Assembly (NCBI RefSeq): GCF_013074385.2
Contig: NZ_JABEYA020000004.1
Coordinates: forward strand, 1-64,000
DNA: 64,000 bases
Direction: 5' to 3'
From: Vibrio ostreicida
GTDB lineage: Bacteria > Pseudomonadota > Gammaproteobacteria > Enterobacterales > Vibrionaceae
Positions 46,494-54,934 of the stretch are shown here, piece by piece. Under the pieces are notes generated by a model that saw nothing but the letters and a program-made list of their open reading frames with translations, was not told where the DNA came from and did no database searches. Made by a program: the position numbers and the translations under genes. How positions within the stretch are numbered: the first letter of the stretch is position 1; the number at the start of each line of letters is the position of its first letter.

Positions 46494-47369
46494 ATGTTAG
46501 AATTGGCGGTGGTAGGCCAATTATTAGACGTTTTAGCTCAGTTGAAAAAAATAAATATTACACATTTTTCTCCTCAATGCTCTGTCAGGGTGCATCAACT
46601 CAATAATCACCCTGATATATTTGATGGGCATGCTTATGATTGTTACGAACTCATTATGTTAGTTGGAGGGAAAGGTAATCGATGCATTGGTGATGTAATT
46701 TCTATTAGTGTCAATAAAGAATTGATTCTTATCCCACCGTTTGTTTCTCATGTATGGGATACTAATTCGACCGCGGAATATGCCATCGTGGTATTGTTTA
46801 GTTCGGATTTTATGGATTCAAATATCCCAGAGCAGGCCGAATTGATGACTTGGTTGTCAACTCTTCGACAGGGCGTTTCGTTATCGCTCGCGGATCCCCA
46901 ACATGATCAGATATACATTGAACCGCTCACCAAAATAAAAAAGAGTTTGCCGTTTGAGCGGGTACTGATTTTATTATCTGTCATCCACCAGTTTTTTTGT
47001 GACTGCCAGCTTGATGCCGATGATCGGATCGTGCAGCCCCAAGCAAAACTCGCTCATTTAACTGAATTTTTGCAAGGAGAGGAGAATAAATCTCTGACGT
47101 CATGTGCTGAAGCCTTAAACATGAGTGACTCGACCCTCAAGCGATGGTTAAAAAACGACTTTGATACGACCTTTACCGAGCTGTATTGTCAGTTGCGACT
47201 TAAGGAAGCGCAAAAATTGTTGGTACGCACTGGTATTCCGGTCAACGTTGTCGCCGAGCAAAGTGGTTTTAATAGCGTCAGGGCGTTTAACGAAGCGTTT
47301 AAGAAACATCTTCAGGTCACGCCAGTGGTTTATCGCAGTCAATATAAGTGGAGAACGGTAAGAAGGTAG
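46494..47369 (+). CDS. AraC-family regulator
   Basis: 291 residues with an N-terminal cupin-like domain (about 30-140, FDGHAYDCYELIMLVGG) and two helix-turn-helix motifs at the C terminus (about 190-285; SCAEALNMSDSTLKRWLK and NVVAEQSGFNSVRAFNEAFKKH). It is divergent from the PLP/FAD/CoA-transferase operon with only about 60 bp between the starts, so it very likely controls that operon, perhaps sensing its substrate. The start is uncertain; no clear ribosome site precedes the ATG at 46494. Confidence 0.85.
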   Translation: MLELAVVGQLLDVLAQLKKINITHFSPQCSVRVHQLNNHPDIFDGHAYDCYELIMLVGGKGNRCIGDVISISVNKELILIPPFVSHVWDTNSTAEYAIVVLFSSDFMDSNIPEQAELMTWLSTLRQGVSLSLADPQHDQIYIEPLTKIKKSLPFERVLILLSVIHQFFCDCQLDADDRIVQPQAKLAHLTEFLQGEENKSLTSCAEALNMSDSTLKRWLKNDFDTTFTELYCQLRLKEAQKLLVRTGIPVNVVAEQSGFNSVRAFNEAFKKHLQVTPVVYRSQYKWRTVRR

Positions 47370-47576
47370 TGAAACCGCGATGAGCGTGCGGCGAAACGGA
47401 AAGACTCATTCCCAGCCTTTCCCATCAATCAGCACGGCGATGGTGATTAATTTGTGTCGATCGTTTGGACTATTTGAGAGCATATCTAGGATTTTATTTG
47501 CCGTGATATTCGGGGATTGAATAGGGGCTACTTGGATGTTTTGCAGAGATCAGTGTTTGCCTCTGGCCAGCTTGGC

Positions 47577-47990
47577 TTAATGGCTTATCCGGCCCCGCAG
47601 AGATTTGGTTTGAGATTTGATGCCTTTGGCCTTTAAACGTCGCTCTTTGGAGCCTTTTGTCGGCTTAGTCGGGCGACGTTTTTTCTGGATCACATTGGCC
47701 GAACGGATAAGCGCCGCCAGACGGTTGAGTGCATCCTCTTTATTTTTTTCCTGAGTGCGGAACTGCTGCGCTTTTATCGTGATGATCCCATCTTTAGAGA
47801 TACGTGAGTCACTCAGTGCCAATAGACGCTGTTTGTAGATGGGCGGGAGCGTCGAATGCGTGATGTCAAACTGCAAGTGAATCGCAGAGGAAACTTTGTT
47901 GACGTTTTGCCCGCCAGCGCCCTGTGCGCGTATCGCGGTAAGCTGAATTTCCCAATCTTGAAGTGCGATGGTGTTTGAAATCTGAAGCAT
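47577..47990 (-). CDS. arfB: Ribosome-rescue peptidyl-tRNA hydrolase ArfB
   Basis: 137 residues with the class I release-factor GGQ motif (AGGQNVNK, GGQ at 26-28) and a basic C-terminal tail (KKRRPTKPTKGSKERRLKAK) that enters the empty mRNA channel. Length and layout match ArfB/YaeJ. It releases peptides from ribosomes stalled at the end of broken messages, without a stop codon. It is followed in reverse by a hairpin that belongs to the neighbouring PACE gene. Confidence 0.93.
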   Translation of the reverse strand: MLQISNTIALQDWEIQLTAIRAQGAGGQNVNKVSSAIHLQFDITHSTLPPIYKQRLLALSDSRISKDGIITIKAQQFRTQEKNKEDALNRLAALIRSANVIQKKRRPTKPTKGSKERRLKAKGIKSQTKSLRGRISH

Positions 47991-48049
47991 GAATAAGCTG
48001 GATATAGAGACTCATGCGTGAAGTGTAAAGCCAATAGCGTTTAAATACT

Positions 48050-48075
48050 ACGGGCTTGAAGCAAATCAAGCCCGT
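48050..48075. terminator. Hairpin between PACE gene and arfB
   Basis: ACGGGCTTGA (48050-48059) and TCAAGCCCGT (48066-48075) form a perfect 10-bp stem. It lies 16 bp after the PACE gene's stop on the minus strand. There is no strong T-tract, but position supports a terminator. Confidence 0.6.
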
Positions 48076-48090
48076 CAACGGATATTTAAC

Positions 48091-48519
48091 TTAAGTGGAT
48101 GACACGAGCCGCTGGGTGAGGATGCGCTGACGAACCGTGTCATATACCCAGTTGAAGCTAATGGCGTAGAAAACGAAGAACAGCACCACACCGATATCCA
48201 TAAGCAGTAGGACCCAGAAGCCAAGTTGCAATACCCACATTAGAACAGGAAAAGAAATGATCATCATACCCAGTTCAAAACCAAGTCCATGTAGGATCCG
48301 CACTTTTAGGGTCCGCTTGCTGCGGTCTTCGCCGAATATTTTGTCGTACCCTACGTTGTAGAGATAGTTCCAACCCATGGCGATCAAGGAGAGGCTCAGT
48401 GCCAGCCCCGCCATTTTGCTGGCTTCTTTTCCGGTGATAAATGTGGCCAATACGGCCATTAGGATCAGGGCAAACAGTTCAAACAGCACCATGTGCAGAA
48501 GGCGTTCCTTGTGTGTCAT
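48091..48519 (-). CDS. PACE-family efflux transporter
   Basis: 142 residues with four membrane helices, arranged as two bacterial transmembrane pair (BTP) domains, each beginning near RxLH..FE (ERLLHMVLFELFAL and RILHGLGFELGMM). This is the layout of the PACE transporters such as AceI, proton-driven exporters of chlorhexidine and diamines. The ATG at 48519 with a GAGAAAG site is preferred over the GTG at 48531. A divergent LysR gene begins 90 bp away, as AceR does next to AceI. Confidence 0.88.
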   Translation of the reverse strand: MTHKERLLHMVLFELFALILMAVLATFITGKEASKMAGLALSLSLIAMGWNYLYNVGYDKIFGEDRSKRTLKVRILHGLGFELGMMIISFPVLMWVLQLGFWVLLLMDIGVVLFFVFYAISFNWVYDTVRQRILTQRLVSST

Positions 48520-48608
48520 AGTCTTTCTCACTTATGTACGAATGATTTGCCATTAATAATATCGTTAATTATGATTGAATAAAGATAGTAACTATCAGTA
48601 ATGGTGAT

Positions 48609-49490
48609 ATGTATAACATTGAACAGTTAAGAATGTTTGTTGAAGCGGTGGAGCAAGGCTCGTTCTCGGCCAGTGCACGTAAGCTGGGAAAGGTTCAGTC
48701 GGCGGTCAGTCAGGGGATCAGTAACCTTGAGATTGATTTGAATCTCCAATTATTTGATCGTTCGACCAGAAAACCCACTCTCACTGGTCAAGGGCGTCAG
48801 CTTTTTAAACAGGCTAAAGCGATTGTCTTACAAGTAGAAGAACTTAATGCGTCGGTTGAATCGATTGCCAATGGGGATGAAGAAATGATTCGGTTGGCGA
48901 TCGACGATGCGTTAATGGTCAAAAGCCTGCCAGTGATACTCCACCAGTTCGCCACTGAATTTCCCGCCACCGAGATTGAGCTTATTTCAACCGCCAGCAT
49001 GGATGTGATTGAGTGCTTAATCGCGGATCAGGCGGATATTGGCATCATGTTTACCGAGATGAATTTTCATCAGGATATTCACCCTTGTTTTATTGGCCAC
49101 CTGCCCTTTAAGGCGGTGTGTCACCCTGAGCATCCTCTTGCCGCTTTGGCGGGTGTGTCTCTGACGGATGCGATCAAATACCGCCAGTTTTTATTGCGCG
49201 GGAGTCAGGGAGGGACACTACCACAGTTTCCTGTGTTGGCGTCTAAGGTGTGGTGGACAAACAGCTTTGCCTCGATTAAACACACTCTCTGCCATGGTAA
49301 TCTGGGTTGGGCCTATTTGCCGGTTCATCTGGTGGAAACGGCGATACAAGATGGCCAGCTCGTCCAACTGAACGTTGCCATCGACCACAAGACATGGAGT
49401 CCGCCAGTGGATGTTGTTACCTTGAAACGTTCAGGTAAAGGCCCTGCGATACTTTGGCTTGAAGACAACCTGAAGCGATTATTGGACTGA
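48609..49490 (+). CDS. LysR regulator of the PACE gene
   Basis: 293 residues with a LysR helix-turn-helix (about 3-62; SFSASARKLGKVQSAVSQGI, FDRSTRKPTLTGQGR) and an effector domain. Divergent from the PACE efflux gene, the usual position for its activator, so it probably responds to the exported compound. Confidence 0.88.
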   Translation: MYNIEQLRMFVEAVEQGSFSASARKLGKVQSAVSQGISNLEIDLNLQLFDRSTRKPTLTGQGRQLFKQAKAIVLQVEELNASVESIANGDEEMIRLAIDDALMVKSLPVILHQFATEFPATEIELISTASMDVIECLIADQADIGIMFTEMNFHQDIHPCFIGHLPFKAVCHPEHPLAALAGVSLTDAIKYRQFLLRGSQGGTLPQFPVLASKVWWTNSFASIKHTLCHGNLGWAYLPVHLVETAIQDGQLVQLNVAIDHKTWSPPVDVVTLKRSGKGPAILWLEDNLKRLLD

Positions 49491-49867
49491 AAAACAGGCT
49501 AAACCGTGTGTCAGTAACTCGGTTTTACCTGCCTATTTTGTGTAATAATATTATGTGGCACTCTTTCCTTGCGGAGAGGTTCGCTCGCGCGCCACATTGT
49601 CTGACTTGTTTTGATCGCCATCCCTTGTTGCCCCCTGATTATGGTTCAAGTCTTGGCTAATAGTGCTGCACCAAAGCTGATTAATCCCGAGCCACACACT
49701 TGATTCTATGTCTAAATTTCTGGAATACGCCCGGCACTGTGCTTTGTCCATAGTGCCTCAGTATCATTTCTCTGCTTTCCTTATGTACGTGCCTGAATAC
49801 TCAGGCACGTATTTTTCTTGTGTGTTCTCCGGTAATGCCAGATCTATAAGATGATGAGTCTTTGTGC
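49491..49867. other. Intergenic region with isolated terminator
   Basis: 377 bp between the LysR stop and the 3' end of the FAH-like gene. It contains a perfect 11-bp terminator-like hairpin (49786-49811) preceded by about 290 bp without a gene on the plus strand. This could be a small RNA or only the tail of the convergent unit. Confidence 0.45.
49786..49816. terminator. Strong intergenic terminator
   Basis: TACGTGCCTGA (49786-49796) pairs perfectly with TCAGGCACGTA (49801-49811) over an ATAC loop, followed by TTTTT on the plus strand. On the minus strand it lies about 55 bp after the FAH-like gene's stop. It probably serves that gene or a short plus-strand transcript. Confidence 0.8.
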
Positions 49868-50998
49868 TTAGTCGGTGATAGTGACGTCGATGCTCCCCAA
49901 ATAAGTACCGATGAGCTGGACTTTATCGCCCGCTTGTAGGTAGTTCTTGTTCGTAAAGCTTTCTTCGATGTATTGCTCCAAAATGTAATCTATCGGACCA
50001 GAATCTAAGAATGAAAAGGTGGCCAGCCACTTGATGGATTTTAATACTCTGTAGCTCCAACCTGGGGTGTTATACACGACACCTGCAGGGGTACCTGTCA
50101 CGAGATTCTGATGTGGCTCAATCCCTTGTCGATTGAACAGTGGAATATTCTGGCCTTGATATTGCCAGATAGGCTCATCTCCCTTGTCTAAAATCATACC
50201 AATCAGAGCATTGGGTTGACGAATCATTTCAGATGCAGACGTTTGTTGGCGCAGTCCACCATTCACATAGGTGGCCAGAGAGATATTTTCCAAGAATGAT
50301 TTCCAGTCTTTTGGTACAACGATGTACGGTCCAGTTGGAAAGCGCGCTTCACCACTTTTCGCGTCACTGAAACCAAGCCCTGACGTGACGTTATCCACGT
50401 CGATCTTTCGCAAAAGCTCTGCTCTATCGGTAAAGTCACCACATACAAACATACCAGCATACCCATCACTTTGTTCAGGGTTGCTTATTGGGTTCACCCA
50501 CCTCATGCACAGTTCTACTTCGTAATCTAGAAGTACATCAGATTGGTAGCGTATTTCGGTATAGTTTGGTGTTGGTTTGGAAAGTTTTGGGAACAAGAAG
50601 ACTTCGTCAATATCCGCCTCTTCACCATGCTCTAAGTAGTTGGTTCCCGCAGCGATATGTTGAGAGCCTTCACCGCCCGCCGCGAGTAATTTTTTATGGT
50701 CAATGGATTGTACAGGGAGGCCATCATTGACTTGAGATAAGGTATCGTAACCGTAACGCTCGATAAAGCTTAGGGGTTCACTGGGATAATAGTCATAATG
50801 GCGACTTAGATTGATCGCTTTGACTTTTTTCCCCGTATTTTCAGTCACTAAAAATGTGTGGGTTTGACCGGATGGGTTAAGGACTTGTGCAAGAGTCAGG
50901 GCCATATCCGTCGGCGCGATTTCTGTCGAGTTAGCGTAATTAAAAGGGAAAAACGCGATTAGTGCGGTGAAACTGATGACTTTTGGTGATATTTTCAT
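49868..50998 (-). CDS. Exported FAH-fold protein
   Basis: 376 residues with the fumarylacetoacetate hydrolase fold: AAGTNYLEHGEE, a metal-binding DYEVELCMRW with Glu160 and Glu162, Asp188 in FVCGDFTDR, and VTGTPAGV near the C terminus. The family normally consists of cytoplasmic hydrolases, decarboxylases or isomerases. Here a convincing Sec signal peptide (about 1-23, ending ANS) predicts a periplasmic enzyme, and there are about 75 extra residues before the fold. It is divergent from a response-regulator gene, with a GTGAC-N6-GTGAC site 45 bp upstream of its start and a GGAG ribosome site. The substrate is unknown. Confidence 0.78.
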   Translation of the reverse strand: MKISPKVISFTALIAFFPFNYANSTEIAPTDMALTLAQVLNPSGQTHTFLVTENTGKKVKAINLSRHYDYYPSEPLSFIERYGYDTLSQVNDGLPVQSIDHKKLLAAGGEGSQHIAAGTNYLEHGEEADIDEVFLFPKLSKPTPNYTEIRYQSDVLLDYEVELCMRWVNPISNPEQSDGYAGMFVCGDFTDRAELLRKIDVDNVTSGLGFSDAKSGEARFPTGPYIVVPKDWKSFLENISLATYVNGGLRQQTSASEMIRQPNALIGMILDKGDEPIWQYQGQNIPLFNRQGIEPHQNLVTGTPAGVVYNTPGWSYRVLKSIKWLATFSFLDSGPIDYILEQYIEESFTNKNYLQAGDKVQLIGTYLGSIDVTITD

Positions 50999-51043
50999 TT
51001 TAACTCTCCGTTTCTTTGATGTGATCAGAGTACGCTTGTCAAT

Positions 51044-51059
51044 GTCACAGTTACGTCAC
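51044..51059 (-). promoter_or_regulatory. GTGAC-N6-GTGAC tandem site, FAH/regulator promoter
   Basis: On the minus strand GTGAC-GTAACT-GTGAC is a tandem repeat with an 11-bp period, the geometry bound by OmpR/PhoB-type regulator dimers. It points towards the FAH-like gene, 45 bp before its start, and is 42 bp before the response-regulator start. The same element precedes the outer-membrane protein gene. Confidence 0.7.
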
Positions 51060-51101
51060 CAATCTGCACGTCGAATCAACCGGCCTTGAAAAGGACATCA
51101 T

Positions 51102-51764
51102 ATGAGAATACTTGTCGCGGAAGACAACCACGCAACCGCCGCTAATTTAGGCGACTATCTAGAGCTCTTTGGTCACGATGTTGACTTTGCGTACAACGGA
51201 CAAGCAGCGATTCACTTGTTGGATGCATCACGTTTCGATTTAATTATTTTGGACATCATGATGCCCGTAATGAACGGGCTAACGGCTTGTCATGCCATTC
51301 GGACGGGTATGCATGCCGATATACCGATTATCTTTTTGACAGCGAGAGATACGCTAGAGGACAAATTAGCGGGTTTTAAAGCGGGTGCGGATGACTATTT
51401 AGTGAAGCCGTTTGAGTTAGAAGAGTTACACGCTAGAGTTCAGGCATTAGAGGCAAGAAATCAACGCCGTTTAAGTCCACAGCTTCGATATGGTGCTTTG
51501 GTATATGATGTTGGAACGGATACTGTCACGGTGAATGATGAAACGCTTTTGTTAGACCCAACCCAAAAACGTATCGTTCGCTTACTCATAAAAAAAGCGC
51601 CCAAGCTAGTCGACAATCAAGATATAGCGTATGAAATTTGGAATGGCGAGGAACCCGAAGAAACGAGCGCACTGCGCACGCAAATATACCGTCTGAGAAA
51701 AGCCTTGCCAGAAGGGATGCTTATTACAGAACGTGGGAAGGGATATCGACTGAATGTTCATTAA
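51102..51764 (+). CDS. OmpR-family response regulator
   Basis: 220 residues. The receiver domain (1-115) has the acidic pair Glu7/Asp8 (AEDN), phospho-acceptor Asp51 (LIILDIMMP) and the Lys in DDYLVKPF. The winged-helix DNA-binding domain (about 125-218) ends in LRTQIYRLRKALPEGMLITERGKGYRL. It overlaps the kinase gene by 11 bp. By position it should regulate the divergent FAH-like gene and the outer-membrane gene downstream, both of which have tandem GTGAC sites. Confidence 0.92.
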   Translation: MRILVAEDNHATAANLGDYLELFGHDVDFAYNGQAAIHLLDASRFDLIILDIMMPVMNGLTACHAIRTGMHADIPIIFLTARDTLEDKLAGFKAGADDYLVKPFELEELHARVQALEARNQRRLSPQLRYGALVYDVGTDTVTVNDETLLLDPTQKRIVRLLIKKAPKLVDNQDIAYEIWNGEEPEETSALRTQIYRLRKALPEGMLITERGKGYRLNVH

Positions 51765-52968
51765 TGTGAAAAATTCATTGAGGCAATGGTATTTTCGTCA
51801 CCTTAGGCATCAAGTATTTACTGTGATTTCGGCGCTAATGTTATTGGTGGTCATCGCCATCGGTGTGATTGCTTGGGCGGCGACTGAGATTTCAGCAGAC
51901 AGCTTTATTAATCAACGTGTAAAATTGCTGCAGCAGCATTTTCTACAAACATCGATAGCCGCCGGAGAATGGGTGAAACAGGAAGAAAACTTCGTCGTCA
52001 TTTACGAATTTGAAGACGATAAGAAGCCGGCCTTTCTTAAAGGGATCTCAACCCTAGGTATCGAAGAGTTTGAATTCAGTGATGCCCACACGGTGACATT
52101 TATTTCACCGTTCCAACAAAAATGGATGCACTTTGTCTATTTTCCTGAACAGGACCCTCAAAGGGTCGATTATGGTGAGGGCGTAATGGCGTATGTCGGT
52201 TACATGATGATCGTGGTGTTTATTTTGGGGTTAGCCGCTGCCCATTTGCTGTCACGTCACTTTAGCGGTCCAATTGACCGCTTGGTGCATCAAATTCAAT
52301 ATCCGTCTGAACATGCCAATGACAGTGCGATTTCGTCACGTCAAGATGAAATTGGTGCATTGTATCGAACTTATCATCAGTCCTATTCTAGGATTCAATC
52401 GTTTTTGAAACGAGAGCAGCAGTTTACTCGTTTTGCCAGCCATGAATTACGTACACCCGTCAATGTGATTTTAGGCGCGACCGATCTGCTAACAATCTCT
52501 GAAACGAATGAGAAAAAACGGCAAATAATCAATCGAATTCAAGTCGCCAACAAAGAAATGGATAATTTGATCAATACCTTTTTGTTGCTTGGTCGAGAAG
52601 AGGTGGGTAGTCAGCCCAAAAAGTCGTTACAGGCGGTGATCGACGAAACGATTGAACAGCATAATTATTTACTCTTTGGTCGAAGTATTCACCTAGAAAA
52701 AGGGTTACACGCGGAGATTGAAGTAGAAAGTTATTTTGCTAAGGTTATTGTCGCGAATTTGATTCGTAACGCAATGAGTTATACCGATGGCTATGTTTCT
52801 ATCCAATTGAAAGGACGACGACTCACGATTGAGAATGATGTTCGAGAACATGGTGAGCAAGGGTTTGGCCATGGTGATGAAATCATTTCAGCGGTGTGTA
52901 AGAGTGCCAACTGGCGTTATCATTTATCGGTGACATCGAACAAAGCGATGGTGGTGGTGTATTTTTAA
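51754..52968 (+). CDS. Sensor histidine kinase
   Basis: 404 residues. Two membrane helices (about 20-44 and 145-166) frame a short periplasmic sensor of about 100 residues. A linker leads to the dimerisation domain with His230 in FASHELRTPVNV. The ATPase domain has the N-box (VANLIRNAMSY), but the usual D-G-G box is reduced to IENDVREHGEQGFGHGDEI, as in some short QseC-like kinases, so ATP binding should be checked. Partner of the overlapping response regulator. Confidence 0.87.
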   Translation: MFINVKNSLRQWYFRHLRHQVFTVISALMLLVVIAIGVIAWAATEISADSFINQRVKLLQQHFLQTSIAAGEWVKQEENFVVIYEFEDDKKPAFLKGISTLGIEEFEFSDAHTVTFISPFQQKWMHFVYFPEQDPQRVDYGEGVMAYVGYMMIVVFILGLAAAHLLSRHFSGPIDRLVHQIQYPSEHANDSAISSRQDEIGALYRTYHQSYSRIQSFLKREQQFTRFASHELRTPVNVILGATDLLTISETNEKKRQIINRIQVANKEMDNLINTFLLLGREEVGSQPKKSLQAVIDETIEQHNYLLFGRSIHLEKGLHAEIEVESYFAKVIVANLIRNAMSYTDGYVSIQLKGRRLTIENDVREHGEQGFGHGDEIISAVCKSANWRYHLSVTSNKAMVVVYF

Positions 52969-52987
52969 ACAAGTTGAACGGTGAGTT

Positions 52988-53003
52988 GTGACTTTGTTGT
53001 GAC
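52988..53003 (+). promoter_or_regulatory. GTGAC-N6-GTGAC tandem site, barrel-protein promoter
   Basis: GTGAC-TTTGTT-GTGAC has the same spacing as the element before the FAH-like gene. It lies 48 bp before the start of the outer-membrane protein gene and points towards it, so the same response regulator probably binds here. Confidence 0.7.
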
Positions 53004-53051
53004 ATAAACCTGCGTAGAGTCATGGCTATCTAAGCACATAAGGATAGTATA

Positions 53052-54092
53052 ATGACCCACTCAAACTTGTTACTTTGCCCAATGTTATCTAGGCCGTCGT
53101 TGAGTTCTTTAAATGGGACTAAGGGGACTGTTTCATTATCAATGAAGCGGTGCAGTCAGTGGTTGACGGTTGGATGTCTGTTGGCGACCCCGTTAGCCTA
53201 CGCTGAGCAACAAAATACAACCGGTTTTCATGGTAGTGTCAGTCTTTTTACTGGTGTCGATGGCACGAACTCGGTGATGGATACTGAGTCTCAAGCAAAC
53301 ATTACCGACTACTCGGCCTCACAAGATCGACAAAGTGAAGCGGTCGTGATTCCTTTTTGGGATCTGAACTATCGTTTTGACGGCTCAAGTGAGGTGTATT
53401 TTAAAACCGATATTGTCGGGATGGCGAGCGACTTTTATGCGCAAGCTGGGTATCGGCATTATTGGTCTGATGGTTCAAATCTAGCGATCGGTGTTGTACC
53501 TGGATTTTTAGAGAAAGAAGTGTGGAAAAACCCTTATCAACTCTACTCAGATAGGGAAACCACCAATGCGGCAGTTCAAGGCCTCGTCTTGAGTTATGAC
53601 CGAGTATTAGGTTCAGATTGGTCTATCGAGCTTGCTCGTGGGAAATATGAGGTGGACCAAGAAGAGAGCCTTGCGCAGCTCGACCGAAACTCGAACCTGA
53701 GTTACGCCGAACTCAACTACAGGGCTAATTTGAATGCGTCTTGGGGAGTTGAGTGGTTGATCAGTTACCTTGATGTTGACGCGTCAGGCTCGGCACTAAA
53801 GAGCCAGCGAGTGAGTACCGAAGCGGAACTTCAACTCAGGAGTGGTCGACACATTGCTCTGCTAGCGGGTAGCGCGGGATTGCAAAAGTTTGATGACACT
53901 CATCCCATTTGGGAGCGTACCCGAGAAGACACGACGTTTGGTGTGTCAGCGACATATTTATATGCTGCGCCATTTGATTGGCAGAATACCCTTTTCATTG
54001 CCAGAGGTGGCTGGGACATCACCGACGCCAACATCGACTTTTATGACCATGATGAATACTTAGTGACATTGGGCATACAATATCGATTCTGA
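53052..54092 (+). CDS. Outer-membrane beta-barrel protein (DUF2860-like)
   Basis: 346 residues. The ATG at 53052 has a good AAGGAT ribosome site but gives an unusually long 52-residue leader ending LATPLAYA; an internal Met at 53142 would give a normal signal peptide. The mature part alternates polar and aromatic residues in beta strands (YFKTDIVGMASDFYAQAGYR) and ends in Phe (LGIQYRF), the mark of outer-membrane barrels. I place it in the vibrio DUF2860 group from memory. It is next to, and probably controlled by, the two-component system. Confidence 0.7.
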   Translation: MTHSNLLLCPMLSRPSLSSLNGTKGTVSLSMKRCSQWLTVGCLLATPLAYAEQQNTTGFHGSVSLFTGVDGTNSVMDTESQANITDYSASQDRQSEAVVIPFWDLNYRFDGSSEVYFKTDIVGMASDFYAQAGYRHYWSDGSNLAIGVVPGFLEKEVWKNPYQLYSDRETTNAAVQGLVLSYDRVLGSDWSIELARGKYEVDQEESLAQLDRNSNLSYAELNYRANLNASWGVEWLISYLDVDASGSALKSQRVSTEAELQLRSGRHIALLAGSAGLQKFDDTHPIWERTREDTTFGVSATYLYAAPFDWQNTLFIARGGWDITDANIDFYDHDEYLVTLGIQYRF

Positions 54093-54253
54093 CAAGCCGG
54101 CATGTTGAAGACAGGCAGAGGGCACTGATTTTTTTCAGGCTCATTGACCTCTTGTGTCGGGCGATCATTTTTAAATCAACTCGCCACTCGTGCGTTAACA
54201 CGACCATATTCATGACGCGCTTAGAAAAGGGGATACGTCGAACTTCAATGGGC

Positions 54254-54799
54254 TCAGTCCAATTTGGATTGATGACCAATGCGTCTTCTAACGCCATGCC
54301 AGTACACGGGCCAGCCATCTTTAGCGCGATAGTTGTTGACAAGAGAGGCGATGATGACGAGCAGGAGGCTTCCCACTAAAACAGGCGTCAGCAAGAAACT
54401 CAGTCCAACCATAGATTTACCGGCAAGAATAATCATAATCGGATTAGCGCCAGCGGGTGGATGAACAGCACGCAGAGACTGCATTGCCATGATGGCCACG
54501 CCGACAGCCAAAGACATAACGATGTAGGAGTCACCAAAGCCGTAGAGAGCTGCCAAACCAATCGATGCGGTAATGAAGTGACCACCGATCACGTTTCTTG
54601 GTTGAGCAAGAGGTGAGGTTGGTGCGGCAAACAAAATCACGCATGTGGCGCCAAATGGCGCCATTAACCAGGGTACGCCTGAGTAATGACCAAGAAGGCA
54701 CAAACACAACACCCCAAGCGTTCCCCCAATGAAGCCTTTTGACAGTTGAAGCAGTGATGGTCGTGGTGGAAGTGAGCCGCCACCTTTTAGTTTGTTCAT
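54254..54799 (-). CDS. HPP-family membrane protein
   Basis: 181 residues with four membrane helices and the signatures of the HPP family: LMAPFGATCVILFAAPTSPLAQPRNVIGGH and the name-giving VHPPAGANP. HPP proteins in cyanobacteria and plant plastids transport nitrite; bacterial versions are poorly defined. It is divergent from a TetR gene with two operator-like palindromes between, so it is likely repressed by that regulator. Confidence 0.88.
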   Translation of the reverse strand: MNKLKGGGSLPPRPSLLQLSKGFIGGTLGVLCLCLLGHYSGVPWLMAPFGATCVILFAAPTSPLAQPRNVIGGHFITASIGLAALYGFGDSYIVMSLAVGVAIMAMQSLRAVHPPAGANPIMIILAGKSMVGLSFLLTPVLVGSLLLVIIASLVNNYRAKDGWPVYWHGVRRRIGHQSKLD

Positions 54800-54852
54800 A
54801 ACCTTTCCTCAAAATGAATGATTTCAGTAATATTTATGCTACATTGGGCCTA

Positions 54853-54892
54853 GTACAGATCTGTACCTGTTAAAAAATGATACAAGTCTGTA
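54853..54892. promoter_or_regulatory. Two TACA-N4-TGTA operators (HPP/TetR)
   Basis: GTACAGATCTGTAC (54853-54866) is a perfect 14-bp palindrome; TACAAGTCTGTA (54881-54892) is a near copy 27 bp further on. They sit in the 135 bp between the divergent HPP and TetR starts and are the likely binding sites of that TetR protein. Confidence 0.72.
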
Positions 54893-54934
54893 CACATTAT
54901 GCAACCGTTTTTTTGAAAATTTGGAACTGTATTT

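Noticed and set aside
49556..49572. TGGCAC followed by TTGC, resembling a sigma-54 promoter
   Set aside because: GG and GC are 14 bp apart instead of 12, so the elements cannot be used together.
49551..49751. 66-codon minus-strand frame before the FAH-like gene's 3' end
   Set aside because: No ribosome site, no hydrophobic or domain pattern; likely chance.
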